From Vibrio sp. YMD68 (GTDB lineage Bacteria; Pseudomonadota; Gammaproteobacteria; Enterobacterales; Vibrionaceae): DNA of 64,000 bases. Both the position numbers and the translations under genes were made by a program. Below the pieces are notes generated by a model. The model was not told where the DNA came from. It saw only the letters and a program-made list of their open reading frames with translations, and made no database searches. The stretch spans positions 558,001 through 622,000 of the forward strand of contig NZ_CP124614.1 in NCBI RefSeq assembly GCF_029958905.1, written 5' to 3'. Below are positions 46,101 to 54,516 of this stretch, piece after piece (positions within the stretch are counted from its first letter, which is position 1; every line of letters starts with the position of its first letter).

Positions 46101-46686
46101 TTTCTTGCACAATGCAACGGTGGCCAGCAAATCAACATGGGATGGGTTAAAAGCAGCCGTTGATGCAGGAACCTCTTTAGAAAATCCTTTGACGGCGTTT
46201 AATGATGCATACAGTGGATCGAGTTCGCAGTATGCCTCCGAAGTTAACTGGGGCACTAAGTCTGAAGCCATGTTGGCTGGGGCATTCGGTGCGGCAGTTA
46301 ACAATCGATATGGTGAGTTCTTAGAACAGTACGCCGATGATTTTAAACAGGAGGCATACAGCGAAGGGCAGAGAATGGGATTGACCCCGATTCAAAGTCA
46401 AGTGTTCGCTCAAGCTTTCAATGAAGGTTTGGCGGGGCGCGTTTTCAACTCTGAAGACTCATCGAGTTGGTCGCCTGAAATGCTTGGCCTAAGGGAACAA
46501 ATGCTAAATGAGTATCGTCAAAAGGATGAGAGTGGCGCTTACATCCCCGACAGTGTGTCCGAAGAAGATAAAGCATTTGTGGATAAGCAGATAGCTGTGA
46601 TCTCAAATGCATCGCTTGCGGGAGATTATGCTCAGAACAACTTGATCGATATTAGGGCCTATAACCAGGCATCAGGAAGGAACTGA
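43117..46686 (+). CDS. traG: TraG, mating-pair stabilisation and entry-exclusion target protein
   Basis: A 1189-residue inner-membrane protein, the same length I remember for SXT TraG. The N-terminal third has several hydrophobic segments (about 20-75 and 330-460); the rest is a long polar, Ser/Gln-rich periplasmic or cytoplasmic domain. In SXT/R391, residues 606-608 decide which Eex protein excludes the donor; here they read T-G-D (codons 44932-44940). Ends just before a hairpin shared with eex. Confidence 0.92.
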   Translation: MWEIYSIGDSAFLEQVLNAVAMITGTGDFTSMVRIGLLIGVLMVSVQALMQGGRGINFQHVLVSWLVFATMFGPSTRVSIEDAYTGQVRVVDNVPIGVAAAGSTISTVGFQITRLFETAFSTPAMTEYGFASSLQSLIKVRKQVMDRSGLGDANRVGGSDIEQSWFNYIKECTLIGIDIGQKNLDQVLSDPNPMTAIRFDSRIYGTRIMLSGSSSDLDCTDAYSQLKLMTESTFIPRLKQVLSASLGTSSATDTDDVIRNALNNLGLASVNTQEYMTASVLLPIYEQSVTGKYMDDQAFTAAVMVNQAIEQRNTQWAAEQTLFQSIVRPMMTFFEGFIYAITPLMAFVIALGQIGMRMAGKYLLILLWIQLWMPVMAIINLYIHLTVAGKMSALDAFAGTEVPSFAGMMQMDSVLQTWIATGGMLASSVPAISLMLVYGSAITATHLAGRLQNGDAIDEKMASPDVAKNAPVMQSQSMFQNSALTGSAMTGASNLLSSFSVGNAVGSMVGSAKESMTQATQAFSRQVGNTMSRTFGEKLSYDNLSSVGRQIGSSNSASSAVVNQVTDDLQTRYGFGDDKKDAVRGLVSGVLSGGLRVGGDGTITNTGDKEVADKGFLGRLLGTGGNDSPQGNLPGVDKPESSRVPKISRLRAGLDLGGNFSGQVESSEGSSRSTTANTLTGEMQSLASSDSRRAEYRDAMVKDLSDSRRSGVEMSLSNQDYQSLQSSAQDVVTASNRFSELDQASYSLSGQRNTDGATLTRLAADNPEVMDYLGRYMNQHVEAGNRLRENLPIYQRLLPDDNQAYVAAAMESLTYSNSSTPAERDNDYQAAMTVMAMATGADLRSIQPRSNEGLSSAAPTFGGTQSQVESGVLGGYEDAATVQTQFNSAQSAYQTNLSGVDGQLNAHQQQAKQAVASDTSTYQSGLNSEAGSQWRSRIMADDSGVSGAEMFFNSASAIGDFSGKHTDAALHTLNHFGEDYESYKEQALEDPGSRGFLHNATVASKSTWDGLKAAVDAGTSLENPLTAFNDAYSGSSSQYASEVNWGTKSEAMLAGAFGAAVNNRYGEFLEQYADDFKQEAYSEGQRMGLTPIQSQVFAQAFNEGLAGRVFNSEDSSSWSPEMLGLREQMLNEYRQKDESGAYIPDSVSEEDKAFVDKQIAVISNASLAGDYAQNNLIDIRAYNQASGRN

Positions 46687-46696
46687 AAATAGAAGG

Positions 46697-46728
46697 TAGC
46701 CAGCTTGTGATGGGCTGGCTATTTTTTT
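46697..46728 (+). terminator. Terminator between convergent traG and eex
   Basis: TAGCCAGC (46697-46704) and GCTGGCTA (46714-46721), then seven T on the plus strand. It ends traG and slightly overlaps the eex stop region. Confidence 0.85.
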
Positions 46729-47150
46729 GGCCTTTTGGGGAGGATAGATGAGCGACCGTCTGCAAATTCGTTTACCCAGTACCAATATTTTTTTTCGCTC
46801 AGGCTTAGTTCTCGACCGGTATCTTTCAGTTGTCTTTGAAATAAATGGATTAGTCCGCTTAAGCCTAAGAAAGCTAAACCGACACATAAAATTTCCCAAC
46901 TCGCTTGCCAATATGCGATTGCTAAAAACATAGTGGTGATGGTTATAAGTCCGATAGGACTAGCCGTTGCTTTGAATCCCAAGTAGCTGAAAAAAACGAT
47001 GGTGCAAATCAGAAATGGCAAAGCCGCTAACTTGGCAAATGCCGTTAATATTTCTGATGGAAAAAAATGAGCCGCAGCCAAAGTCGCCAGAAAAAGCCCC
47101 AGTGATATAAACCAGCAGCGTGCTGGTAAAGATTTAAGTAAGTTTGTCAT
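46719..47150 (-). CDS. eex: Eex, entry exclusion protein
   Basis: 143 residues from the ATG at 47150 (MTNLLKS), exactly the size known for SXT-family Eex; the frame extends 8 codons upstream without support. Three or four hydrophobic segments cover most of residues 12-105, followed by a polar C-terminus. It sits in the inner membrane of the ICE-bearing cell and blocks redundant transfer from donors with a matching TraG. I cannot assign S or R group from memory of its sequence. Confidence 0.88.
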   Translation of the reverse strand: MTNLLKSLPARCWFISLGLFLATLAAAHFFPSEILTAFAKLAALPFLICTIVFFSYLGFKATASPIGLITITTMFLAIAYWQASWEILCVGLAFLGLSGLIHLFQRQLKDTGRELSLSEKKYWYWVNEFADGRSSILPKRPKK

Positions 47151-47207
47151 CTTCTTAGTACTCTCAAAGTGCACGGGAGGTGCACAATCAAATCATGTAT
47201 CAGCATG

Positions 47208-47741
47208 TTAGTTCTCAAAAAGTGCTCTAGTGGTTTGCTCAGCCATAATCTCGCACACAGGACATTTAAGCTGAATGCGCTGTTGAGATACCGTCAAATA
47301 CAGACTACCGCATCGACACCGGTGTAAGGATGCAAGCTGTGATCTTAAATCACGAGCTAGAACCCAACCTTCATTGATGGTCAGTTTTTTCCAGGGGATC
47401 TCAGCTGGAAGGTCTGCCTCTTCTCTTGCAACCAAGTACGCATCGTAAGCCTTCATCAAAGCATCGATATTTAATTGCTTGTAGACATTATCACCACCAA
47501 TATTGACATAAAGCGCCATCAGCAGGGAGCCTTCAACTAGGGCTCTTCTGCTTTTAACGATGGCATCAGATTCTGGCAATTGACCAGGACAAGGTGACTT
47601 GCCAGTCACTTCTTTGTGCAGCCTTCTGATAATGTGGATTGGCAAACCTGTATCGAGCGCGATAATGGTCGTTCGAAATCCGTACTTAATAAGCAGCGAG
47701 GCTCGGGTAAACAGCTCACTTTTGGACAGGTTATCAATCAT
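47208..47741 (-). CDS. setC: SetC, FlhC-like transcriptional activator
   Basis: A 177-residue FlhC homologue with the C-terminal zinc-binding Cys pairs (CRCGSLYL and CPVCEI). SetC and SetD form the master activator of SXT transfer genes, int and xis. It starts in an ATGA overlap with the end of setD. It is the last gene of the croS-to-setC operon, controlled by SetR. Confidence 0.93.
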   Translation of the reverse strand: MIDNLSKSELFTRASLLIKYGFRTTIIALDTGLPIHIIRRLHKEVTGKSPCPGQLPESDAIVKSRRALVEGSLLMALYVNIGGDNVYKQLNIDALMKAYDAYLVAREEADLPAEIPWKKLTINEGWVLARDLRSQLASLHRCRCGSLYLTVSQQRIQLKCPVCEIMAEQTTRALFEN

Positions 47742-48037
47742 GCATCCCCCTTGTTGTTTAGGGTTGATAATAAATAAGCGATTCTTGGGATACCTGTGCC
47801 TTTGCTCTTCACCATCTCAATCAGTTGGCTTTGGTTACCCCTTGGTTGAAACAGCATGAATGATGAGGTCGCCACTCGTTGCAGGTCGTCAACACCGGCA
47901 TTAATCAGTGCATCCACCACGTCGCGTGTAAGTCCAAAGCGCAAGACCGCCTCTTGCGGATCAATTCGCGATAATTCTCGTGCTGCGTGTAGGTACGCCA
48001 AATTTAATTGATAGAAGTCTTGTTGATTGGTTGTCAT
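47738..48037 (-). CDS. setD: SetD, FlhD-like transcriptional activator subunit
   Basis: A 99-residue FlhD-like protein (LNLAYLHAARELSRIDPQEA near the start). Partner of SetC. Start overlaps the preceding stop at 48034, and its own stop overlaps the setC ATG, showing coupled translation. Confidence 0.92.
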   Translation of the reverse strand: MTTNQQDFYQLNLAYLHAARELSRIDPQEAVLRFGLTRDVVDALINAGVDDLQRVATSSFMLFQPRGNQSQLIEMVKSKGTGIPRIAYLLSTLNNKGDA

Positions 48038-48582
48038 TGACGGACCTCCAGTTCATGTAAAATATTGCGATAGATAGAAAGCACTCTTTGCCCATACCAG
48101 CGTGCACGCTCTTCGTTCCAACTGTGATAGCGGCCTATGCCAAGCTCTAAATCGTTTGGTGAAGACTTGATTGCTTCGGCCAAAATACTGGAGCCGACAG
48201 TAAGGTTGGTGATGGGGTCTAGCAGTTCAGCTGCTGAGCTCACTCGATGCCCATGCCAATGCAAATTGATTTGCATAAGGCCAATATCGAGCTGGTATTT
48301 TTCACTCTCTTGCAGTGCCTGGTTTAACAGTTGCTCCGCTTCTGTCTTAGATTTGGCGTAGGTTGCGTTTGAACCATTGCGAATTGCGTATGGCCATGGA
48401 CTGGTCATGTTAAGACCTCGATGTGAGGCTGACTCAGCCAAGGCAACGGCGTAGAGCATGACTGGATCAATACCAACACTTTGTGCTGCTTTTTCCCACT
48501 GATAGCCCGGAAACGCATAGACTGAAGTGCTTGCGGACATGGCTATCACTAGGGCAACGGTTTTTGCTTTAATCGTTTTCAT
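48034..48582 (-). CDS. VirB1-like lytic transglycosylase
   Basis: A 182-residue exported protein: signal peptide about 1-23 (ends SVYAFPG), then an SLT-type domain with MLYAVALAESASHRG (catalytic Glu in ALAES) and DIGLMQINLHWHG (the GLMQIN motif). It opens peptidoglycan for the transfer apparatus. Located within the regulatory operon, between setD and the replication-like genes, overlapping both. Confidence 0.88.
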   Translation of the reverse strand: MKTIKAKTVALVIAMSASTSVYAFPGYQWEKAAQSVGIDPVMLYAVALAESASHRGLNMTSPWPYAIRNGSNATYAKSKTEAEQLLNQALQESEKYQLDIGLMQINLHWHGHRVSSAAELLDPITNLTVGSSILAEAIKSSPNDLELGIGRYHSWNEERARWYGQRVLSIYRNILHELEVRQ

Positions 48583-49231
48583 TTTTGTCCTCTAATTGAT
48601 TTTCGAGAAGCGCCTGAATGGCTTTCGGGCTTATTCTTTTCAAAGGCACTGCGCTAAAATTGGCGATGCCTCTCGTGTAAACTTGTGCCGCTTTTGACCA
48701 GTCACCCACGGCAACAGGCGCTTGCATATCAAATCCTTTTTGCTGGTTCTGATGGTCTGCAATACCCTGTAATAGCCTTGGGTATTCACCCACTTCGTCC
48801 CGCAGCAAGTAAGCCTGGTAGCGTGTTAAAAACTCTTTTTGCTTAAAGGGGTATTCCCTGTCATCAACTTTGCAGAGTTCAACCCATCCCCCCATGTCTG
48901 AAATCACGCGGTGGATAAGTGCATCGTCAAACATCACGGATGTCCAAGCACCAACCTGACGAACAGCCTTGTCAACTTTGTTCCAAGCAACCATGGCTCT
49001 TGAACCCGAGTTGCCATCGATATGCTTGATGACGTCAGCGGGCTTTGGAAAAAATTGCCCAGTATCCGGTGATTGAATATGCCGAGTCAGACCGATTCGC
49101 ACTTCTTCAATGCTATAAGCACGAAGGGCTTCAAATGCGATGGATAGCAATTGCGGTGATACGCTTTTGCCATACATGGCCCAAGCTGCTCCCCAAACTT
49201 CAGCAAACTCGCGTTTATCAACCTCCTGCAC
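48569..49231 (-). CDS. Conserved ICE protein, phage replication P-like context
   Basis: About 220 residues from a GTG at 49231, chosen because GGGAGG lies 8 bases upstream; an ATG at 49297 would overlap the previous gene by 80 bp. Domain type resembles proteins encoded after phage replication organisers (EVWGAAWAMYGKSVSPQLLS, FFPKPADVIKHI). Probably interacts with replication machinery, but this is inference from context. Confidence 0.6.
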   Translation of the reverse strand: MQEVDKREFAEVWGAAWAMYGKSVSPQLLSIAFEALRAYSIEEVRIGLTRHIQSPDTGQFFPKPADVIKHIDGNSGSRAMVAWNKVDKAVRQVGAWTSVMFDDALIHRVISDMGGWVELCKVDDREYPFKQKEFLTRYQAYLLRDEVGEYPRLLQGIADHQNQQKGFDMQAPVAVGDWSKAAQVYTRGIANFSAVPLKRISPKAIQALLENQLEDKNEND

Positions 49232-50087
49232 TTGAACGAACCTCCCGAATACCTGGTCCGGCCCAGCTTTCAGCGATGCGACGATTGCTTTCTTCAATAT
49301 TCAATTGGTGATTGCTGCCCTTTAGGCTCGTCGATGATTGCTGTACTTCATCAATGCGAACGTACTCGTCTTCCCATTGCCGGTTTAAAAGCCAGTTATG
49401 TGGCATAGGGGTCTTAGTCCGATCTTGATACTGTAATCGGTTGTCTCGTTGCTCTTTCCAGCGTGTTAGCACTTCCAAGGCGAGTTCATGGTCTTCATTG
49501 AGGCCCATGCGTAGCCATTCTTCTTTGGCTTTCGCTTTTTTTTCTTTGCGTATTTGTACATCCCAGAAGTCTTCAAACTGTATGTGGTCAACAGTTTTAA
49601 CTGTTGGTTTATTGCTTCTCTCAGAGTCATCCGACCGTTGAGAGTCCCTTACCGGGTTGCCATCAGGCATAAACAATGATGAAAATTCTTCTGGTAGCCG
49701 AGCTTGAAAAGCGGCAAGAGATTTCAAAAGCGATGCCATACCAATGAAGTCGGCAGGTACATCTTTAAGCAACCGAAAGGCTGCCTTACCTTGGTTTGGG
49801 TTTTCGATTGGGTTGTGCTTCAGAAAGCTTCGAATCAAAGTCCAACCAGATGCCTCGCAACGAATCAGGAACTGATCTTGTTCTAACTCACTTAACGTCT
49901 TGGCAACCTGTTGCTCATCCCAGTTCAAGTCAGAAGCAACGTAACCAATCGGCAGTCGAAAGCAGCCAAGCAAATTACAATGTGGGCATGTAAGCAAATA
50001 CAGTCCTAGCAACTTCGCTGAGTCACTCCAGGACAAAACATTTTGCTTTAGCCAAAAGCGGGTATAGACCTTGCCATAATCACGCAT
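49218..50087 (-). CDS. Phage replication O/DnaD-like protein
   Basis: A 289-residue protein. N-terminal winged-helix-like segment (VYTRFWLKQNVLSWSDSAKL, LLTCPHCNLLGCFRLP), resembling phage replisome organisers, then a polar linker and a C-terminal domain with EWLRMGLNEDHELALEVL. It follows croS in the damage-induced operon, so it may act in ICE replication after excision. The ATG at 50087 has no strong ribosome site. Confidence 0.6.
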   Translation of the reverse strand: MRDYGKVYTRFWLKQNVLSWSDSAKLLGLYLLTCPHCNLLGCFRLPIGYVASDLNWDEQQVAKTLSELEQDQFLIRCEASGWTLIRSFLKHNPIENPNQGKAAFRLLKDVPADFIGMASLLKSLAAFQARLPEEFSSLFMPDGNPVRDSQRSDDSERSNKPTVKTVDHIQFEDFWDVQIRKEKKAKAKEEWLRMGLNEDHELALEVLTRWKEQRDNRLQYQDRTKTPMPHNWLLNRQWEDEYVRIDEVQQSSTSLKGSNHQLNIEESNRRIAESWAGPGIREVRSSAGG

Positions 50088-50142
50088 GGAGGAACTCGCT
50101 TTTGTGTTTACGTAAAATGCTGACCATTATTTGCCCTTAATC

Positions 50143-50394
50143 CTACTGGTTACTGGCTTTCAGCTCGCTTGGGCATTCGGGATAGATGTCCGGTCTTAAC
50201 TGAGATCGGGTTACCTGTCCTTGCGTAGCTTGTTCGATGGGTAAAACGAATTCAGCGGGAACACGCCCTGATTTATTCAACCAAAACCAGACGTTTTGCT
50301 GTTTTGAGTTGATGGCTCTTGCTAATGCTGATTGCCCGCCGACCAAGTCAATGGCACGGCGGAGATGTTTTTGTGTCGTTTTGAACACTTCCAT
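50143..50394 (-). CDS. croS: CroS, Cro-like repressor
   Basis: An 83-residue YdaS/Cro-like protein with helix-turn-helix GGQSALARAINSKQQNVWFWL. In SXT/R391 CroS is a lambda Cro analogue that represses setR after induction. AGGAG precedes the ATG at 50394. It is divergent from setR across a 117-bp operator region and begins the operon ending with setC. Confidence 0.9.
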   Translation of the reverse strand: MEVFKTTQKHLRRAIDLVGGQSALARAINSKQQNVWFWLNKSGRVPAEFVLPIEQATQGQVTRSQLRPDIYPECPSELKASNQ

Positions 50395-50403
50395 ACCGTC
50401 TCC

Positions 50404-50511
50404 TGTTACAATAATAACTGTTACAAGATTGAATGTTACAGTTTAAACTGTAGATAAGTCAACAGTTAAAATTGTTGAAAGACTACAGTTTTATTTGTAG
50501 AATGCGGGCTT
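50404..50511. promoter_or_regulatory. SetR/CroS operator-promoter region
   Basis: Four related sites: an imperfect TGTTACA pair (50404-50425), the perfect 16-bp palindrome TACAGTTTAAACTGTA (50437-50452), CAACAGTTAAAATTGTTG (50460-50477) and CTACAGTTTTATTTGTAG (50483-50500). The right-hand promoter for croS on the minus strand has TTGACT (complement of 50457-50462) and TAACAT (complement of 50433-50438), 18-bp spacing, with the perfect palindrome between. This is the lambda-like switch of the element. Confidence 0.8.
50475..50503 (+). promoter_or_regulatory. setR promoter, giving a nearly leaderless mRNA
   Basis: TTGAAA (50475-50480), 17 bp, TAGAAT (50498-50503). Transcription should begin near 50510, 1-2 bases before the setR ATG at 50512. 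An operator lies between the hexamers, consistent with autoregulation. Confidence 0.7.
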
Positions 50512-51159
50512 ATGAAAACTTTATCCGAACGACTAAACCATGCCTTGCAGCTTACTGGGGTAACTCAGTCTGAGTTGGCTCGTCGCATTGGTATCAAACA
50601 GCAGTCGATCAGCCAGATTTGCTCTGGTAAATCGGCTAGGTCTCGTTACACCATGCAGATCGCGGAGGCGCTTCGCGTGAATGCTCATTGGCTCGCCACA
50701 GGTGATGGCGAGATTGGCTTGGGGGTCGGTAATGTAGAAGTCGGGCCTGATATTAAGGGAAGAATTCCTCTCATTAACTGGGTTCAGGCCGGTGATTGGA
50801 CTGAAATAGCGGAGGGATTTGCCCATGAAGATGCTGAGGAGTGGCGTGACGTCACTGGGAAAGCACATGAGGGTTGTTTCGCACTTCGCGTAAAAGGCGA
50901 CAGTATGGAAAATCCAAGCGGAAAAAAATCCATACCTGAGGGGGCAGTGATCGTTGTTGATCCTGAGTTACCTTACTCTTCAGGTTCATTGGTTGTTGCG
51001 CGTTTGGATGATTCGAAAGAAGCAACCTTTAAGCAGTTGGTTATTGATGGTGAACAGAAGTATCTAAAACCTTTGAACCCGCAATACCCTGCAATACCGA
51101 TCAACGGCAACTGCACCATCATCGGTGTAGTACGACAAGCTATCATCGATTTCTGGTAG
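50512..51159 (+). CDS. setR: SetR, CI-like SOS-controlled repressor
   Basis: A 215-residue repressor: HTH at about 19-42 (ELARRIGIKQQSISQICSG), linker, then LexA/CI-type peptidase domain with cleavage site Ala93-Gly94 (VQAGDW), nucleophile Ser131 (GDSMENPSG) and Lys174 (ATFKQL). DNA damage should cause RecA-stimulated self-cleavage and start transfer. No Shine-Dalgarno precedes the ATG, consistent with leaderless expression. It is the last ICE gene before the right end. Confidence 0.94.
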   Translation: MKTLSERLNHALQLTGVTQSELARRIGIKQQSISQICSGKSARSRYTMQIAEALRVNAHWLATGDGEIGLGVGNVEVGPDIKGRIPLINWVQAGDWTEIAEGFAHEDAEEWRDVTGKAHEGCFALRVKGDSMENPSGKKSIPEGAVIVVDPELPYSSGSLVVARLDDSKEATFKQLVIDGEQKYLKPLNPQYPAIPINGNCTIIGVVRQAIIDFW

Positions 51160-51415
51160 CGAAGGATTTTGTGGTTTAGCCACAGTTGTTCATGAGCTGA
51201 AGAAGCAACGATTGCAAACAGCTACAACTGAGCATTGGCGCACGCTGAGAGTAAATGGTAACCGATTAGATAACCATTGATTGTTTATAAAGTCAAGATC
51301 AGCGAAAATAGCGGCCAATTACGATTAACACGACGGATTTGACAAGCGAAGAACTGAAAAGAGAGTACTTCCAAAAGTGTGTACAAATCCGTGTACAAAC
51401 TAAAAGAATTTATAC
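51160..51415 (+). other. ICE right-end region with presumed new prfC promoter
   Basis: About 255 bp from setR to prfC. Known for SXT: insertion replaces the prfC promoter and first codons with ICE sequence. Visible here is a direct repeat GTGTACAAA at 51379-51387 and 51391-51399 (12-bp period), 17 bp before the prfC start, a candidate for an integrase arm site or regulator site. No ribosome site is obvious before the ATG. Confidence 0.55.
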
Positions 51416-51500
51416 ATGGCAAACCAAGATTTTCTCAATGAAATCAATAAGCGAAGGACCTTTGCTATCATTTCTCACCCGGATGCGGGTAAAACAACCA
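51416..51500. other. attR region (right ICE-chromosome junction)
   Basis: SXT-family elements integrate in the 5' end of prfC, so the junction must lie in the first codons. I cannot fix the exact core without the left end or an empty site; it lies most likely between the ATG and the GTPase P-loop codons. Confidence 0.5.
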
Positions 51501-53005
51501 TTACAGAAAAAGTACTGTTATTCGGAAACGCTATTCAAAAAGCGGGAACCGTTAAAGGTCGTGGCTCTAACCAGCATGCCAAATCAGACTGGATGGAGAT
51601 GGAAAAAGAGCGTGGTATCTCGGTAACAACGTCCGTGATGCAGTTTCCATACAATGACTGTTTAGTGAACCTTCTTGATACTCCAGGACACGAAGATTTT
51701 TCGGAAGATACCTACCGAACGCTCACTGCGGTGGATTCGTGTTTGATGGTTATCGATGCGGCAAAAGGTGTCGAGGATCGAACTCGCAAGCTGATGGAGG
51801 TAACGCGTTTACGTGATACGCCTATCGTTACCTTTATGAACAAATTGGATCGTGATGTGCGTGATCCAATGGAAGTCTTGGACGAAGTGGAAAGTGAGTT
51901 AGGTATGGCTTGTGCTCCTATCTCATGGCCAATTGGTTGTGGTAAAGAGTTTAAAGGTGTGTACCACATTCATCGCGATGAAACGATCTTATACGAATCA
52001 GGCCATGGCCATGAGATTCAAGACGTTCGCATTGTTAAAGGTTTGGATAACCCTGAACTTGATGAGGCTGTTGGCGCAGACCTTGCGGAAAGCGTGCGAG
52101 AAGAGATAGAGCTTGTTGTCGGTGCTTGCCCTGACTTTGATTTGGAGCTGTTCTTAGCGGGTGAGTTGACACCGGTTTACTTTGGTACGGCACTGGGCAA
52201 CTTTGGTGTTGACCATATGCTTGATGGCTTAACAAAATGGGCTCCAGCTCCTCAAGCACGTCAAGCGAATGAGCGTGACGTTGTTGCTACCGAGGAAAAA
52301 TTCTCTGGCTTTGTCTTTAAGATTCAAGCCAATATGGACCCTAAACACCGAGATCGTATCGCTTTTATGCGTATTGTATCGGGTACGTATAATCAAGGCA
52401 TGAAGATGAATCATGTCCGTACCGGTAAAAGTGTTAGCATTTCAGATGCGGTTACGTTTATGGCCGGTGATCGTTCTCGTGCTGAAAAAGCGTACGCGGG
52501 TGATATTATTGGTTTGCATAACCACGGTACGATTCAAATAGGCGATACCTTTACTCAAGGGGAAAGTTTGAAGTTCTCCGGTATTCCAAACTTTGCGCCG
52601 GAGTTATTCCGTCGTATTCGTTTGCGTGATCCGCTGAAACAGAAGCAGCTATTGAAAGGTCTCGTTCAGCTTTCTGAAGAAGGTGCGGTACAGGTTTTTC
52701 GTCCGGTGCAAAACAATGATCTAATCGTTGGCGCAGTGGGTGTGCTTCAGTTTGATGTGGTTGTGGCTCGATTGAAGTCTGAATACAATGTTGAAGCGAT
52801 TTATGAAAGTGTCAACGTGGCAACGGCTCGTTGGGTTGAGTGCAGTGACGACAAGAAACTTGAAGAGTTTAAACGTAAAAACCAATCGAATATCGCGTTA
52901 GATGGTGGCGATAACCTGTCGTACATTGCGCCAACGATGGTGAATTTGAATTTAGCGAAAGAGCGATTCCCTGACGTTGATTTCCGCGCGACTCGTGAGC
53001 ATTAA
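51416..53005 (+). CDS. prfC: Peptide chain release factor 3, with ICE-supplied 5' end
   Basis: A 529-residue translational GTPase that recycles RF1/RF2. G1 HPDAGKTT near residues 21-28, G3 DTPGHEDF near 87-94, G4 NKLD near 142-145. Full length, so function is kept after integration. The first codons ([14 protein letters not shown]) are probably encoded by the ICE. This is the attachment gene and the start of chromosome. Confidence 0.95.
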   Translation: MANQDFLNEINKRRTFAIISHPDAGKTTITEKVLLFGNAIQKAGTVKGRGSNQHAKSDWMEMEKERGISVTTSVMQFPYNDCLVNLLDTPGHEDFSEDTYRTLTAVDSCLMVIDAAKGVEDRTRKLMEVTRLRDTPIVTFMNKLDRDVRDPMEVLDEVESELGMACAPISWPIGCGKEFKGVYHIHRDETILYESGHGHEIQDVRIVKGLDNPELDEAVGADLAESVREEIELVVGACPDFDLELFLAGELTPVYFGTALGNFGVDHMLDGLTKWAPAPQARQANERDVVATEEKFSGFVFKIQANMDPKHRDRIAFMRIVSGTYNQGMKMNHVRTGKSVSISDAVTFMAGDRSRAEKAYAGDIIGLHNHGTIQIGDTFTQGESLKFSGIPNFAPELFRRIRLRDPLKQKQLLKGLVQLSEEGAVQVFRPVQNNDLIVGAVGVLQFDVVVARLKSEYNVEAIYESVNVATARWVECSDDKKLEEFKRKNQSNIALDGGDNLSYIAPTMVNLNLAKERFPDVDFRATREH

Positions 53006-53090
53006 TCGGGTCCCTATTTGAATTTGAGCAGGGTTAATGCGCTGCTCTCTTTTCAGTGATAAATCGATATTTTTAGCGATACGCCGATAC

Positions 53091-53131
53091 AAAAAAGCCG
53101 ATAATCATAGCAATGAGTATCGGCTTTTTTA
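53091..53131 (+). terminator. Terminator after prfC
   Basis: AAAAAAGCCGATA (53091-53103) pairs with TATCGGCTTTTTT (53118-53130); T-run follows, and the A-run on the other side makes it bidirectional with srmB. Confidence 0.9.
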
Positions 53132-53175
53132 TTTCTTTACTCTTTTTTTATTTTGTTACTCAACGTAGACGTGAC

Positions 53176-54426
53176 TTACTTCTTCTTTGTGTTCTTTTTC
53201 TTAACCGCTTTTTTCTTGGTGGTCTTTTTCTTTGCGTCTTTTTTTGTTACGTCTTTTTTCTTTTTCTTGGTCGATGCTTTTTTATGTTGTGGGCGCATAT
53301 CTTTAATGAAGCGTTCTTTAATTTCTTCATCGATATAACGCGCGACGCGCTCAAGCATAGCCTGATCATGTGCTTCTACCAGAGACAAAGCGTTGCCTTT
53401 TTTACCGGCGCGGGCAGTACGACCAATGCGGTGTAAGTAAGTATCCGCTGAGCGTGGCATGTCGTAGTTGATTACGTGGCTTACATCGGGAAGATCGATA
53501 CCACGAGCAGCAACATCCGTAGCAAGAAGAACGTTAACCGTCCCTTCTCGGAAACGAGTGATGGCATTGTTACGACGATCCTGTGGCATTTCACCCTGGA
53601 TCCATGCGCATGGGATTTGTGCTTTTTCAAGCTCAATACGTAGCTCTGCTAAACGTTCACGAGTTTTCAAAAATACGATAGAGCGATCCGCTTGATCGGT
53701 CAGTATTTTTTTAAGTAATGCGAGCTTGTGCTCCATGCTATCAGCGCGGTGATACCATTGCGTGATCTTCTTGCGTTCACGACGAGAAGGGTCGGCTGTC
53801 ACTTCTGCTGGGTTCTTTAAAAGATCAGCAGTAAAGCCTTCCACACCTCGGCCTTCAAGTGTTGCAGAGAAGAGTAGCGTCTGTTTACGCCAGCGACATT
53901 CAGCCGCCAGTCTATCGACAACAGGCGCAAATCCCATGTCTAGCATGCGGTCAGCTTCATCAAGAATAAGCCATTCAATCGCCCGGCAGTCAAAGCGCTC
54001 TGACTCAATGTATTCCATCAAGCGACCCGGTGTGGCCACTACGATATCTTGCGTTTGAGCAAGAATATCGGCATGTTCCTGATACTGAACACCGCCTGTG
54101 ATGGTGAAGACATTCAAGCGTGTGTTTTTAGCCAATGCACGAGCTTCATCGGCCACCTGCATCGCAAGCTCTCGTGTTGGTGTTAAGATCAAGACACGGG
54201 CAGGTCCTGGTCTTTTTCTAGGGAAATCAAGCAAGTATTGTAACGCTGGAAGTGAAAAAGCAGCGGTTTTACCTGTTCCTGTCGGTGCAGAGGCAAGAAT
54301 ATCTTTGCCATCTAGAGCTTGTGGGATCGCATCTTCTTGAATTTGCGTTGGGCGCTCAAACCCCAGCTCTTCAATAGCTGTAATAAGGGTTTCATCTAGA
54401 TCAAGGTCAGCAAAAGTTCTGATCAC
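53176..54426 (-). CDS. srmB: SrmB, DEAD-box RNA helicase
   Basis: A 416-residue helicase for large ribosomal subunit assembly. Start is a GTG at 54426 (reads IRTFADLDL), 8 bases after GGAG; the longer frame upstream is unlike the family. Motifs: APTGTGKT, DEAD as LDEADRMLD, SAT as FSATLEG, HRIGRTARAG. The C-terminus from about residue 381 is almost only Lys/Thr/Ala (repeated KK and TKK blocks), a low-complexity basic RNA-binding tail. Confidence 0.93.
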   Translation of the reverse strand: MIRTFADLDLDETLITAIEELGFERPTQIQEDAIPQALDGKDILASAPTGTGKTAAFSLPALQYLLDFPRKRPGPARVLILTPTRELAMQVADEARALAKNTRLNVFTITGGVQYQEHADILAQTQDIVVATPGRLMEYIESERFDCRAIEWLILDEADRMLDMGFAPVVDRLAAECRWRKQTLLFSATLEGRGVEGFTADLLKNPAEVTADPSRRERKKITQWYHRADSMEHKLALLKKILTDQADRSIVFLKTRERLAELRIELEKAQIPCAWIQGEMPQDRRNNAITRFREGTVNVLLATDVAARGIDLPDVSHVINYDMPRSADTYLHRIGRTARAGKKGNALSLVEAHDQAMLERVARYIDEEIKERFIKDMRPQHKKASTKKKKKDVTKKDAKKKTTKKKAVKKKNTKKK

Positions 54427-54516
54427 TGTAGTATCTCCACAAGCCAGTTGGCGTGTTATGGCAAAAATTAGGTCGGATATTATAGATGTATTAGTGATTA
54501 TGATCACATGATATTT

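Noticed and set aside
51339..51626. ORF across the attR region
   Set aside because: Overlaps prfC out of frame and is not coding-like.
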